A stretch of 64,000 nucleotides of DNA. Source: Engelhardtia mirabilis. GTDB lineage: Bacteria > Planctomycetota > UBA1135 > GCA-002686595. The position numbers and the translations under genes are program-made. Where the stretch lies: the NCBI GenBank assembly GCA_007751255.1, contig CP036296.1:3286001-3350000 (forward strand), given 5' to 3'. The notes under the pieces were generated by a model. It was not told where the DNA came from. It was given only the letters and a program-made list of their open reading frames with translations, and did no database searches. The stretch's first letter is position 1; every line of letters starts with the position of its first letter. Shown here piece by piece: positions 1 to 10,866 of this stretch.

Positions 1-344
1 ATCAGATCCTCGAGTTGATCGACGAAGAGGTCCTCGCGTTCGACCGAGAAGCCGTAGGTGAAGGAGTCCCCGAGGGCCAGGATCCGGTACACGCCCTCGG
101 GCTTGGCCGGAGTCGCCATCGGATCGTCGCGCAGTCCGAGCTCGTTCAACTCGAAGTGGGCGCGCAGCTCCGGCGTCTTCTTGGTCTGGGTGAAACCCGG
201 CTTCTTGGACCAGCCGGTCGCCCCGTCGAAGACCAGGGGGCTGACGGTTGGGCCCTTGCCGAGGACCCGTAGGCCGACCTCGAGGACGATGAGGCCGAGG
301 GCGAGGCTGACGAGGATGGAGAGGAAGACGTTGAGTGCGCGCAT
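1..344 (-). CDS. SGNH/GDSL-type hydrolase, 3' end cut by window edge
   Basis: Reading leftward from an ATG at 344, the protein starts with a hydrophobic anchor (MRALNVFLSILVSLALGLIV) and then carries ALGDSFTYG at about residues 91-99, the block-I motif of SGNH/GDSL hydrolases, where the Ser is the nucleophile. The catalytic Asp-His block would lie outside the window. Such membrane-anchored SGNH proteins usually act as esterases or acyltransferases on surface glycans. The gene follows the carbamoyltransferase on the same strand with a 60-bp gap, so an operon is likely. The family call is secure; the substrate cannot be told. Confidence 0.8.
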   Translation of the reverse strand, partial: MRALNVFLSILVSLALGLIVLEVGLRVLGKGPTVSPLVFDGATGWSKKPGFTQTKKTPELRAHFELNELGLRDDPMATPAKPEGVYRILALGDSFTYGFSVEREDLFVDQLEDL

Positions 345-404
345 CGATCTAGGCAGGCAGCGGAGACAGAAGAGTCAGCGGTGGAACCGGGGGGGCAGCG
401 GCGG

Positions 405-2195
405 TCAGCTGACCATCTCGGTCACCGAGTCGCCCTCGTGGCGCAGGGTGAACTTGGTGTCGGCGATCTTCTTCTTGGCGCTCTCCTCGACGACGAAATT
501 GTTCATCAGGAGCAGGTCCATGCCCGACAGGCTGAACGTGTTGAAGGCGTGGCTGGGGTGCTCGACGATCGGCTCGCCCTTCAGGTTGAAGGACGTGTTC
601 ATGATCACCGGCACGTCGGTCAGCTCGCCGAAGCGCTCGATCAGTCGGTGGTAGGCCGGGTTGGTCTCCTTGTAGACCGTCTGCAGCCGACCCGAGCCGT
701 CCTCGTGGGTGATCGCCGGGAGCACGTCGCGCTTCTCCTCGCGCACCGGGGCGACGTACAGCATGAAGCGCCCCGGCCACCAGTCGGCGGCCTCGGGGAA
801 GTCGAAGAACTCGTTGGCGCGCTCTTCCAGAACCGATGGCGCGAAGGGCCGGAAGGCCTCGCGGAACTTGATCTTGGCGTTGAGCTTCTCCTTCATCTCC
901 TGCTTGCGCGGATCGGCGATGATCGAGCGCGAGCCGAGGGCCCGGGGGCCCCATTCGAAGCGCCCGCGGTACCAACCGCAGACCATGCCGTCGGCCAGGG
1001 CCTGGGCCGCGAACTGGAAGAACTCCTCGTCGTCCTCGTAGTAGGTGTACGGGATGTCGTACTTCTCGAGGAAGGCGCGGATCTCGTCGTCGGAGTACTC
1101 GCTGCCCAGGTAGGCGTGGGTCAGACCCGGTCCGCGGGGCTGGTCGAGCAGGTGGTTGTAGGCCCAGTAGGCCGCGCCGACCGAGCCGCCGTCGTCACCC
1201 GGAGCCGGGTGGATGTAGACGTTCTCGAAGGGGCCCTGGCGCAGGATCTTGTAGTTGGCGACCGAGTTGAGGGCCACGCCGCCGGCCAGGCAGAGGTTCT
1301 TCATCCCGGTCTCCTTGTGGAGCCAGGTGGCCATCTTCAGCAGGATCTCCTCGGTCACCTTCTGGATCGAGGCGGCCATGTCGCAGTAGTAGGGATCGAG
1401 CGACTGGTCCTGCAGCTTCGGATCGCGCGCCGGCTTTCCGAAGTGCTGACCGAAGGCCTCCGCCAGCGTCTGGTCACGCGAGTAGTGGTAGGCGAAGTAC
1501 TTCATGTCGTGCCAGATGCTGCCGTCCTCGCCGACTTCCAGCAGCTCGTAGATCTCTTTGCAGTACTTCGGCTGGCCATAGGGGTGCATCCCCATCAGCT
1601 TGTATTCGCCCTCGTTGATCTCGAAGCCGCAGTAGGCGGTGAAGGCCGAGTACAACAGGCCCAGGGAGTGCGGGAAGCGCAGCTCCTTGATGATCTCGAT
1701 CTTGTTGCCACGGCCGACGCCGTAGGTCGCCGTGCTCCACTCGCCGGCGCCGTCGACGGTCAGGATCGCGGAGTCCTCGAACGGCGAGGTGAAGAAGCTC
1801 GACGCCGCGTGGCTCATGTGGTGGTCGGCGAAGAGCAGCTTCGAGCCGGGCACGCCCATCTCCTTCTGCATCAACGACTTGATCCAGAGCTTGTCTGTGA
1901 CCCAGCGCTGCATCGACTCGCGGAACACCGCCGACGAGCGCGGGAACGTCGCCATCGCCGTGAGCAGCATGCGCTCGAACTTCACGAACGGCTTCTCGTA
2001 GAAGACGATGTGATCGACGTCGTGGATCGTCAGTCCGGCCTGGCTGAGCACGAACTCGATGGCGAGCGTGGGGAAGCCCGAATCGTGCTTGAGGCGACTG
2101 AAGCGCTCCTCCTCGGCTGCGGCGACGAGGACGCCGTCCTTGACCAGGGCGGCTGCGGAGTCGTGGTAGTAGAAGGAAAGGCCGAGGACGTTCAT
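405..2195 (-). CDS. NodU/CmcH-family carbamoyltransferase
   Basis: A 596-residue protein, normal length for the family. The N-terminus MNVLGLSFYYHDSAAALVKD is the ASKHA-type start of carbamoyltransferases. HHMSHAAS near residue 125 contains the His cluster of the carbamoyl-phosphate/carbamoyladenylate site, and LCLAGGVALNSVAN near residue 300 is the nucleotide-binding loop. The C-terminal YrdC-like half has the FEWGPRALGSRSI motif. Members transfer a carbamoyl group from carbamoyl phosphate to a hydroxyl of a sugar or natural product. Its neighbours, an SGNH hydrolase and an SxtJ-like small membrane protein, are a recurrent trio in surface-glycan clusters, so a glycan or lipid-linked acceptor is likely (inference). 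Confidence 0.92.
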   Translation of the reverse strand: MNVLGLSFYYHDSAAALVKDGVLVAAAEEERFSRLKHDSGFPTLAIEFVLSQAGLTIHDVDHIVFYEKPFVKFERMLLTAMATFPRSSAVFRESMQRWVTDKLWIKSLMQKEMGVPGSKLLFADHHMSHAASSFFTSPFEDSAILTVDGAGEWSTATYGVGRGNKIEIIKELRFPHSLGLLYSAFTAYCGFEINEGEYKLMGMHPYGQPKYCKEIYELLEVGEDGSIWHDMKYFAYHYSRDQTLAEAFGQHFGKPARDPKLQDQSLDPYYCDMAASIQKVTEEILLKMATWLHKETGMKNLCLAGGVALNSVANYKILRQGPFENVYIHPAPGDDGGSVGAAYWAYNHLLDQPRGPGLTHAYLGSEYSDDEIRAFLEKYDIPYTYYEDDEEFFQFAAQALADGMVCGWYRGRFEWGPRALGSRSIIADPRKQEMKEKLNAKIKFREAFRPFAPSVLEERANEFFDFPEAADWWPGRFMLYVAPVREEKRDVLPAITHEDGSGRLQTVYKETNPAYHRLIERFGELTDVPVIMNTSFNLKGEPIVEHPSHAFNTFSLSGMDLLLMNNFVVEESAKKKIADTKFTLRHEGDSVTEMVS

Positions 2196-2435
2196 CGATG
2201 GGCTGCGGGCGAGGGGCGAGCGACGGCCGGCTCTCGGCCGTGTCGCACTGCGGGGGGCGTGAACTCGGGCGCGATTCCGGCGCGGTGGCTGCGGCCGAGA
2301 GGGCGCTGATTCAGGCTCTTGTGAGGAGATGGCGGGCTGCGCTGCGAGCGTCGACGACTTGGTCGCGCGGGGCTCGATCGCGAGGGGGGTGCCAGCGAAA
2401 GGCCGGACAGAGGGCTGTACGGAGCGGTGGGAGAA

Positions 2436-2645
2436 CTAGCCCTGGCGCCGCGCGGCGCTGAGGGTCGAGTTGTTCTCTTCCCACTTGGACCAGTTCCCCG
2501 ACTTCGGCCGACGCAGGCGGAGGGGGTCGGCGACCAGTTGGTAGACCAGCGCGGGCGGGCCGAGCAGCAGGTAGTAGAGGACCGTCAGGAACACGCGCGA
2601 GAGCATGCTCCCGAAGCGCTCGGAGAACTGGATCAGGGCGTTCAT
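2436..2645 (-). CDS. Small SxtJ-like membrane protein
   Basis: A 69-residue protein with one hydrophobic segment (VFLTVLYYLLLGPPALVYQL, about residues 18-37) followed by DPLRLRR and a polar tail with GNWSKWEEN. The combination of a membrane helix ending in P, then DPL and an aromatic W near the end, resembles the C-terminal half of SxtJ-type proteins that accompany carbamoyltransferases. It lies first in the run of three minus-strand genes, 240 bp before the carbamoyltransferase. No enzymatic residues are visible, so a scaffold or partner role is only a guess. It ends in TAG. Confidence 0.65.
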   Translation of the reverse strand: MNALIQFSERFGSMLSRVFLTVLYYLLLGPPALVYQLVADPLRLRRPKSGNWSKWEENNSTLSAARRQG

Positions 2646-2812
2646 TCGGCGATGCGGTGGGGGGCCGTGGGACGGCGCGGGGCCGCCCTGGGGGGGGACG
2701 CCCTTCGTCGGGCGCGAAAAGTATAGCCGGCCCCAGCGGGAGCCGTCCTAAGTCACTGTCAACGGCCGGTCGCCGCCTTCGTCCCGGGGCGGCGGCCGGC
2801 TAGGCTCTGCCC

Positions 2813-4690
2813 ATGGGGTCGATCGACGCGCAAGGGGGCCGAGCTGGGCACTCCATCCGGTTGGTGTGGAGCCTGGTGTCGGTCCTGGTCCTCGCGGGGG
2901 CTCTGCTGATGGTTTGGGGCAGCCTGCATGCCGGACCGGTCAGTGAGGACAGCGCGGCCCTCGGCTACGTCCACCGGGAGGGCCCTTGGGCGGACCTTTG
3001 GGGCGCGCAGTACGGCCTGCGGACGGTCCTCTTCTGGCGGCCGCTGGTGACAGCGAGCCTCGGTTTGCAGGAGGCTGTGTCGGGGTCCGCGATGCTGCCC
3101 CTGCGGGTCTTCAACCTGGCCTGCCACGTGCTCTCGGCCCTGCTGGCCGCTGCCCTGGCGCGCCGCTTGGGCGGAGGCTGGCTGGCGGCGGCCGCGGCCG
3201 TGGCGATTGCGATCACCTTCCCCTACCAGGGCGGCACGGTCACGTGGATCGTCGGCCGGGTCGACTCCCAGTGCCTGCCCCTCGTGCTGTTGACTGCTTG
3301 GGCCAGCCTCGCGGGGCGCCGCTGGACGGCTGGCCTCGCCGCCTTGGCGGCATTGGCCACGAAGGAGGCCGGCGCGGCCGCGCCCCTGGTCGCCGCCGCC
3401 CTGCTCTGGGGCCGAGGGGACAGCGTCGCGGCGACCCTGCGCGGGGCACTCCCCGCCGCGGTCGGGACTGCCGTCGGCCTGGTCGCACGGACCCTGGCTC
3501 TGGGCGAGATCGTCGGCGGCTACGCACCCGAGGGCCGCCCGGTGGGGGGCGACCTGTGGGGCGGTCTCACCTCGGCCGCCGTGAGCCTGGGCAACCTGCC
3601 CCTGGCCCTGCCCGCTCTAGTGGTGCTCGGACTCCTGGCCGGGCGAGCTCGACCCCGCGCGATCGTCGGCGCGGCGCTGGCCGCTCTGGCCACGGTCTTG
3701 CCCCTCGTGCCGCTGCTCGATGCGGGCGACCTGGAGCTCGTGCACCGGCGTTGGATGCTGGCGCCCGACGTCTTCCTGGGACTGACCTTGGCCCTGTGTC
3801 TGGGTGCCCCGGGGCCCGGGCGCCGCGCGCGGTTGGTGCCGACCCTGGCAGCCCTGTCGATCCTGCTGCTGGTCGTGGGTCAGCGGGCACAGGATGCGCG
3901 GCTGGACGTGCGCCGTTGGAGCCATGCGGCGAACGAGGCCTCGGCCCACGAGCAGCGCACGCGTCTGGCCCTGGAGGGCGTCGAACCCAGCGCCGTGCCG
4001 GTACTCGACGCCACCTTCCCCCGGGTCAACGCGGACGGCAGTGCCTATGTCGCCCAGTGGGGTGTGGCCGATCGATTCCGCGAGCCCTTCCCGAGCACGC
4101 CTCGGCCCGTGTGGCCCTGGCGCCGTCTGTTCGAAGCTGCCCAGAGTCCACGGGGCTCGGTGACGACCCCCCGCGACGGCCTGCGCTGGCCTCCGGGAGA
4201 AGCCCAGCTGCAGGTCGCGCCCATCGTGGTCGAGATCACCGACGGCGGCCAACCCACGGATCGTGTGCCCTTGGACCTGCGACTGTTGGCTGACGTGGAA
4301 CCCGGAAGCGGCGTCGAGCTGCGGGTCCTGGGCGAGTATCCCGGGGCGCGGATCGAGTTCGTGGTCTTCACCGAGCTGGGCTACGGCACCGGCACCTGGG
4401 TCGGGGCGCCCGACGCCGCACGGATCGAACCCGCTGCGGACGACCCGGATGGCGTCCTGCGCTCGATCCGCAGGCTGCCCCTGCGAGAGGTGTTTCTGGC
4501 GTCGAATCGCGAGGGGATGCCCCTCTACCACGTAATTCGCCAGGCCGCCGATCTCGGTGCCCAAGTGGCCTACTTGGAGCTGCGGGCGGTCGATGATGCG
4601 CGCGGCAAGACCGATCGACCGATCGCCGCCAGCGCGTGGATCCGACTCGATCTGAGCGACGAGCTGCGGCGGGCGATGCTCGAGCGTTGA
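2813..4690 (+). CDS. GT-C-like polytopic membrane protein (TMTC/PMT-type)
   Basis: 625 residues. The first ~350 are mostly membrane helices and the last ~250 a soluble domain. After TM1 there is a PVSEDSAAL loop with an acidic pair where GT-C glycosyltransferases bind the lipid-phosphate donor. LFWRPL, RVFNLACHVLSALLA and VGRVDSQ, followed by ATKEAGAAAPL, follow the pattern of TMTC/PMT-like proteins. Predicted role: transfer of a polyprenyl-linked sugar in the outer leaflet or periplasm. Divergent from the small membrane protein at 2645 (167 bp between) and convergent with the HtrA gene (22 bp apart). Family assignment comes from motifs and topology only; the substrate is unknown. Confidence 0.65.
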   Translation: MGSIDAQGGRAGHSIRLVWSLVSVLVLAGALLMVWGSLHAGPVSEDSAALGYVHREGPWADLWGAQYGLRTVLFWRPLVTASLGLQEAVSGSAMLPLRVFNLACHVLSALLAAALARRLGGGWLAAAAAVAIAITFPYQGGTVTWIVGRVDSQCLPLVLLTAWASLAGRRWTAGLAALAALATKEAGAAAPLVAAALLWGRGDSVAATLRGALPAAVGTAVGLVARTLALGEIVGGYAPEGRPVGGDLWGGLTSAAVSLGNLPLALPALVVLGLLAGRARPRAIVGAALAALATVLPLVPLLDAGDLELVHRRWMLAPDVFLGLTLALCLGAPGPGRRARLVPTLAALSILLLVVGQRAQDARLDVRRWSHAANEASAHEQRTRLALEGVEPSAVPVLDATFPRVNADGSAYVAQWGVADRFREPFPSTPRPVWPWRRLFEAAQSPRGSVTTPRDGLRWPPGEAQLQVAPIVVEITDGGQPTDRVPLDLRLLADVEPGSGVELRVLGEYPGARIEFVVFTELGYGTGTWVGAPDAARIEPAADDPDGVLRSIRRLPLREVFLASNREGMPLYHVIRQAADLGAQVAYLELRAVDDARGKTDRPIAASAWIRLDLSDELRRAMLER

Positions 4691-4712
4691 GGCGGTATCC
4701 CCGAGGGACGGC

Positions 4713-6032
4713 TCAGCGCAGGTCGAGCGTGCCCTGCAGCAGCTCGCTGTAGTCCGCGTCGAGCTCATAGCGCCCGTTGGCATTGCTGTCACGCCAAACG
4801 TCGAGGGTCACGCGGGCCCCCGGGGCGAGGGCGTTGACGAACAGGGCCAGGTCGTCGGGCCGCTGGGGCGCGAAGGGGCGCGGCGAGCCCTCGGCCCGCA
4901 GGGCCTCGATCAGATCGCCGGTGCGCAGATCGATATCGGCGGCAGGTCCGCCGGGGCGCACGTCGACCACACGCAGCAGACGCTTGGGACTGCGAATGCC
5001 GATCACGATCGGTTCGACCAGCAGCCCCGCTCGCTCGAACAGGAGTCCGTCGCGCCGCTCCCAACCGCGCATGCTGAGCACCGTCGATCGCCCCCCGCGT
5101 GAGACGGTCAGTTGCATCTCCTGACCCGGCTGGAGGGGCAGGCGGGCGCGAGTGAACTCCTCGGCCGACGTGACCTCACGTCCGTCGACGGCCACGACCC
5201 GATCGCCGCTGCGCAGCTCCGCTCGGTCGGCGGGGCCGCCGGGCGCGACGCGGGCGACCTCCAGGCTCTGGTCCGCCAGGTCGAACCCGAGCCAGGTGCG
5301 GGCCATGGAGGGCGAGAGCAGGGAGTCTTCCAACACCTGTCGGACGCGATCGACGGGGATCGCGAAGCCCATGTTCTCGGCTGCCCTGTTGACCACCGTG
5401 TTGATCCCGATCAGCTGACCGTTGATGTTGAGCAGCGGGCCACCGCTGTTGCCGGGGTTGATCGAGGCGTCGGTCTGGATCAGGTTCGTGAAGCGCAGCC
5501 CGTCGGCCTCCACGTCCCGGTGGAGTCCCGAGATGATCCCGGTGCTGACCGTGAAGGACTGGCCGTAGGGGTTGCCGATGGCGAGCACCGGCTCGGCGAT
5601 CATCAGGTCCGAGCTGGTCCCCAGGGGAACGGTCGGGAAGGGCCCCGGCGAGCTGATCTTGAGCAGCGCGAGGTCCTCCTCGGGCACCGCCGACACGACT
5701 GTCGCGGGGTACTGTCGGTCGTCGATGGCCGGGTCGAAGGACACGACGATGTTCTGGGCACCGCGGATCACGTGGTTGTTCGTGACGACGTAGCCGTCCT
5801 CGAAGATCACCACCCCGGAGCCGGCGCTCTGGGCCAGTCGGTCCGGCAGGCGTTGGCCGAAGATCGTCTGTTGCGGGACCAGGACCTCGGTCACCACGTG
5901 GACCACTGCCGGCCGCACGGAGCGAGCCACGAGCACCTCGGGCGTCATCCTGCGGGACAACTCGTCAGCGATCTCGCCTCCCGGGGTAGGGGTGAGCTGG
6001 GCGGCGAGGGCGAGCAGGAGAGCTGTAGTCAT
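4713..6032 (-). CDS. HtrA/DegP-family periplasmic serine protease with PDZ
   Basis: 439 residues from the ATG at 6032, which directly opens a signal-like hydrophobic stretch; an upstream in-frame ATG at 6140 would add a charged leader and was not chosen. The trypsin-like triad is visible: His87 in VTNNHVI, Asp120 in EEDLALLKI, Ser196 in NPGNSGGPLL. A PDZ domain with GGPADRAELRSGDRV follows at about 255-335. A second PDZ-like region (GGPAADIDLRTGDLI) runs to about 400. The tail contains DSNANGRYELDADY, a dockerin-like calcium loop. Predicted to degrade or refold envelope proteins. Catalytic family is certain; exact substrate is not. Confidence 0.93.
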   Translation of the reverse strand: MTTALLLALAAQLTPTPGGEIADELSRRMTPEVLVARSVRPAVVHVVTEVLVPQQTIFGQRLPDRLAQSAGSGVVIFEDGYVVTNNHVIRGAQNIVVSFDPAIDDRQYPATVVSAVPEEDLALLKISSPGPFPTVPLGTSSDLMIAEPVLAIGNPYGQSFTVSTGIISGLHRDVEADGLRFTNLIQTDASINPGNSGGPLLNINGQLIGINTVVNRAAENMGFAIPVDRVRQVLEDSLLSPSMARTWLGFDLADQSLEVARVAPGGPADRAELRSGDRVVAVDGREVTSAEEFTRARLPLQPGQEMQLTVSRGGRSTVLSMRGWERRDGLLFERAGLLVEPIVIGIRSPKRLLRVVDVRPGGPAADIDLRTGDLIEALRAEGSPRPFAPQRPDDLALFVNALAPGARVTLDVWRDSNANGRYELDADYSELLQGTLDLR

Positions 6033-6138
6033 GGTCGCTTGCGGGCCGGGTTGCCGGCGGTCGAGGGGACCGACGTGGCCGCGCTCGAGGTCACTACGGC
6101 TGGAGTGACACGGGTGTGAGCGCACCGAGGGGCCCCCC

Positions 6139-6263
6139 ATTTGGCGTTCGTACGGTGCCAGGCACGAAACCGCCGCCTACGCTGCCCTGAGCAGCCGCCC
6201 TCGGCGGCCGCTCTGGGCCGCGTAGGCGGCGGTTTCGTGCCTGGCACCGTACGAACGCCAAAT
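6139..6263. repeat. 125-nt near-perfect palindrome (REP/RAYT-like or cruciform)
   Basis: Arms 6139-6182 and 6220-6263 are a perfect 44-bp inverted repeat. The 37-nt centre folds on as well: 6184-6187 with 6215-6218, 6189-6192 with 6210-6213, and 6194-6199 with 6203-6208, leaving only three mismatched positions and a 3-nt tip. Each arm contains the smaller palindrome GTGCCAGGCAC. It sits upstream of the HtrA gene and holds no ORF. Short palindromes of the GTGCCNGGCAC kind are typical of REP elements mobilised by RAYT transposases, but no such gene is in the window. Confidence 0.9.
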
Positions 6264-6356
6264 GCTCTCGGCGTCCCCAGCCCGGTGCGCTCCGCTCGGC
6301 GGGAGACTTCCTGGGTTGATCCGCCGGTGCTGCTCCGCATCTGCGGGTCCGCAGCC

Positions 6357-6468
6357 AGTGTCCTGGATCAGAAGTTAGGCGTCACTGCCCGGAGGTCCGG
6401 TCGATGCTGGCTAGTGTCCTGGATCGGAAATTCGGCGTCACTGCCCGGAGGTCCGATCGATGCTGGCT
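6357..6468. repeat. 56-bp direct duplication at the left end of a MITE-like element
   Basis: Two adjacent 56-bp copies, 6357-6412 and 6413-6468, start with AGTGTCCTGGATC and differ at four positions. The second copy is also the left end of the inverted-repeat element 6411-6577. This may be a partial second insertion of the same element, or a replication-slippage duplicate. Confidence 0.85.
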
Positions 6469-6577
6469 AGGCGCGCCGACGACGCGTATCCGCTGCGATA
6501 CTCGGAGGAGGCGCTGGCGACGCCAGCGGCGATCGGAGCCCGGGAAGTGACGCCGAATTTCTGATCCAGGACGCTAG
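6411..6577. mobile_element. MITE-like element with 37-bp terminal inverted repeats
   Basis: 6411-6447 and the reverse complement of 6541-6577 match at 34 of 37 positions. Both ends read CTAG(T/C)GTCCTGGATC inward, so each end is flanked by TA, as expected for IS630/mariner-type elements that duplicate TA. The interior (about 93 bp) has no plausible ORF, so it would need a transposase supplied elsewhere. The IS family is an inference from the TA flanks. Confidence 0.75.
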
Positions 6578-6636
6578 TTCCCCGCCCGCCCTACGACCGG
6601 CGTCCGTGGGGGAGCCAGGAGGGCAGGGGGATTGAG

Positions 6637-6713
6637 TGGTGGGCCATAGTGGATTCGAACCACTGACCTCCACGATGTCAACGTGGCGCTCTAACCAACT
6701 GAGCCAATGGCCC
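6637..6713 (-). tRNA. tRNA-Val(GAC) with encoded CCA
   Basis: Reading leftward from 6713: acceptor GGGCCAT/ATGGCCC, D-stem GCTC/GAGC, anticodon stem CCACG/CGTGG with loop TTGACAT (anticodon GAC, valine), variable AGGTC, T-arm AGTGG-TTCGAAT-CCACT, discriminator A and an encoded CCA at 6639-6637. All stems pair fully. It stands alone between the MITE-like element and ald. Confidence 0.97.
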
Positions 6714-6922
6714 ACTCAAGGCGGCAGAGACTAGCGCGCGCTCGGGGGGCTAACAAGCCCGTCCTGGCCTGACTTTCAGTCCTCGCTCTAGGCCCAGCTC
6801 GCGGGGCACGGAGGCTGGCCTCCTCCGCGGCCGGCACTACACTGCGCGGCTCGCGCCCGCGGTTCGGACTGCGGCGGCGCCCCCTTCGAAAGCCTCGTCC
6901 CCGAGCCCCCCCGGTACCTATC

Positions 6923-8044
6923 GTGAAGATCGGCGTTCCGACCGAGATCAAGCCCCAGGAGAACCGCATCGCCCTGACCCCCGCCGGTGCAGACCGCTTG
7001 GTGGCTGCCGGCCACCAGGTCTACGTCCAGTCGGACGGCGGACTCGGCAGCGGTTTCGACGACTCGGCCTACGAGCTGGCGGGCGCGACCATCGTCAGTG
7101 ACGCCGACTCGGTCTTCGGTGAGTCGGACCTGATCCTCAAGGTCAAAGAGCCGCTCAAGGAAGAGTGGGCGCGGATTCGCAAGGGGCAGACGCTCTTCAC
7201 CTACTTCCACCTCGCGGCGGATCGCGTGCTGACGGAGGGCCTGATGGCGACCGGCGCACACTGCTTCGCCTACGAGACGCTCGAGGTCGGCCGCACCCTA
7301 CCGCTCTTGACGCCGATGAGCGAGGTGGCGGGTCGCATGTCGATCCAAGCCGGCGCTCACCACCTCGAGAAGGCCCACGGCGGGTCCGGCATCCTGCTGG
7401 GCGGTGTCCCCGGCGTGAAGCGCGCCAAGGTGCTCGTGATCGGCGGAGGCGTGGTCGGGATCAACGCCGCGCGCATGGCCTGCGGCCTGGGCGCCGACGT
7501 CACGATCATGGACGTCAACCTCGACCGGCTGCGCTACCTCGACGAGGTCATGCCGGCCAACTGCCGCACCGTCCACTCCTCGCGCTTCGCGATCCGCGAG
7601 CACTTGAACCACGTCGACCTGGTCATCGGGGCGGTGCTGATCCCCGGGGCCGCGGCGCCCAAGCTGGTGCATCGTGAGGACCTCGAGCTGATGGGCGAGG
7701 GCTCGGTGATCGTCGACGTGGCCGTGGACCAGGGCGGCTGCGTCGAGACCTGCAAGCCGACCACCCACGCCAATCCGACCTTCGTCGTCGACGGCGTGGT
7801 GCACTACTGCGTGGCCAACATGCCCGGCGCCGTGCCCCGCACGAGCACCCTGGCCCTGACCAACGCGACCCTGTCGTACACCCTCGAGCTGGCCCGTCTG
7901 GGCGGCAAGGCGGCCGTCGAGCAGTCCGCGCCACTGCGTACCGCGGCCAACATCATCGGCGGCCAGATCACCTGCAAGGCCGTCGGCGAGGCCTTCGGCA
8001 TGGCTTCGGTCGACCCGGCCGAGGCCTACGGCCGGTTGGCCTGA
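6923..8044 (+). CDS. ald: Alanine dehydrogenase
   Basis: 373 residues, the normal length. The start [20 protein letters not shown] is the family signature; K74 in LILKVKEPL and H95 in [10 protein letters not shown] are the substrate-binding Lys and catalytic His region. [20 protein letters not shown] at about 174-193 is the NAD-binding Rossmann loop, and [14 protein letters not shown] follows near 300. It catalyses reversible oxidative deamination of L-alanine to pyruvate and ammonia with NAD+. The gene ends 17 bp before uppP and may be cotranscribed with it. Confidence 0.97.
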   Translation: MKIGVPTEIKPQENRIALTPAGADRLVAAGHQVYVQSDGGLGSGFDDSAYELAGATIVSDADSVFGESDLILKVKEPLKEEWARIRKGQTLFTYFHLAADRVLTEGLMATGAHCFAYETLEVGRTLPLLTPMSEVAGRMSIQAGAHHLEKAHGGSGILLGGVPGVKRAKVLVIGGGVVGINAARMACGLGADVTIMDVNLDRLRYLDEVMPANCRTVHSSRFAIREHLNHVDLVIGAVLIPGAAAPKLVHREDLELMGEGSVIVDVAVDQGGCVETCKPTTHANPTFVVDGVVHYCVANMPGAVPRTSTLALTNATLSYTLELARLGGKAAVEQSAPLRTAANIIGGQITCKAVGEAFGMASVDPAEAYGRLA

Positions 8045-8061
8045 GGGGCGGGATATCGCCC

Positions 8062-9946
<1,885 letters not shown>

Positions 9947-9954
9947 GGTTGGCC

Positions 9955-10866
9955 GTGGCAGGCACCCTGGTCACCGGCGCGTCGGGCTTCGTCGGCGGAC
10001 GATTGCTGCGACGCCTCTCCTCGGCGGGGGCTGAGGTCTGGGGCTTGGCCCGCCGCCCCCAGGCGTCGCCCCCCGCCCTGCCCGCCGAGCGTTGGATCCG
10101 GGCCGATCTGCGTGACCGGGAGGCCGTCATCGCCGCAGTGCAACGGGCCGCGCCCGAGCGCATCTTCCACCTCGGCGCCCTGGCCTCCCCGCGGGCCTGC
10201 GACCGCGCGCCCGACGAGGCGCGAGCCAGCAACGTGGCCGGTACGGCAGCGATCCTCGAGGGGGCCCAGGCCGTCGGGGCACGGGTACTGCTGGCCAGCT
10301 CGTCCCAGGTCTACGGCCGCGTCGAGGGCCACATCGACGAGCACCACCCGTTGGATCCGGTGACGGTCTACGGCCAAACCAAGCTCGAGGCCGAGAACCT
10401 GGCGCGCGACTACGCAGCGCGGGGGCTGCCGGTCGTCATCGCACGGCCCTTCAACCATTCCGGGCCGGGCCAGACCACCGACTACGTCCTGCCGGCCCTG
10501 GTCGAGCAGGTTCGCGTGGCGGCGGCGAAGGGTGTTCCCATTCGCACCGGCAACCTGTTCCCGCGGCGCGACTTCCTGCACGTGGACGACGTGCTGGACG
10601 CCTACGAGCTATTGATCGAGCGCGGGCAGGCGGGTGAGGCCTACAACGTGTGTCGCGGCGAGGGACTGACCATCGGCGAGGCCCTGCACGGGATCCAGCG
10701 CCGCTTGGGCGCCGCCGATCAGCGCACCGAAGAGGACCCCGAACGGGTCCGATCCCAGGATCCGAGCGAGGTGGTCGGTGTGGCCGCCAAGCTCGCCGCC
10801 CTGGGCTGGTCGCCCAAGGTCGGGCTGGAATCACTGCTCGACGACATCGCCAAGCCGGCCTTGTAG
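9955..10866 (+). CDS. rmd: GDP-6-deoxy-D-mannose reductase-like SDR
   Basis: 303 residues from GTG 9955, chosen because GAGG at 9945-9948 lies 6 nt upstream; a TTG at 9949 is possible. TGASGFVGGRLL is the Rossmann loop and TVYGQTKLEAE gives Tyr-x3-Lys. RPFNHSGPGQ is typical of Rmd-type reductases. Following gmd, it probably reduces the 4-keto intermediate to GDP-D-rhamnose. Related 4-reductases making other 6-deoxysugars cannot be excluded. Its 3' end overlaps the convergent amidase gene by 148 bp. Confidence 0.85.
   Translation: MAGTLVTGASGFVGGRLLRRLSSAGAEVWGLARRPQASPPALPAERWIRADLRDREAVIAAVQRAAPERIFHLGALASPRACDRAPDEARASNVAGTAAILEGAQAVGARVLLASSSQVYGRVEGHIDEHHPLDPVTVYGQTKLEAENLARDYAARGLPVVIARPFNHSGPGQTTDYVLPALVEQVRVAAAKGVPIRTGNLFPRRDFLHVDDVLDAYELLIERGQAGEAYNVCRGEGLTIGEALHGIQRRLGAADQRTEEDPERVRSQDPSEVVGVAAKLAALGWSPKVGLESLLDDIAKPAL

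Noticed and set aside
381-2309. 642-codon plus-strand frame over the carbamoyltransferase
   Set aside because: A shadow of a clear enzyme gene; composition is low-complexity and no family is recognisable.
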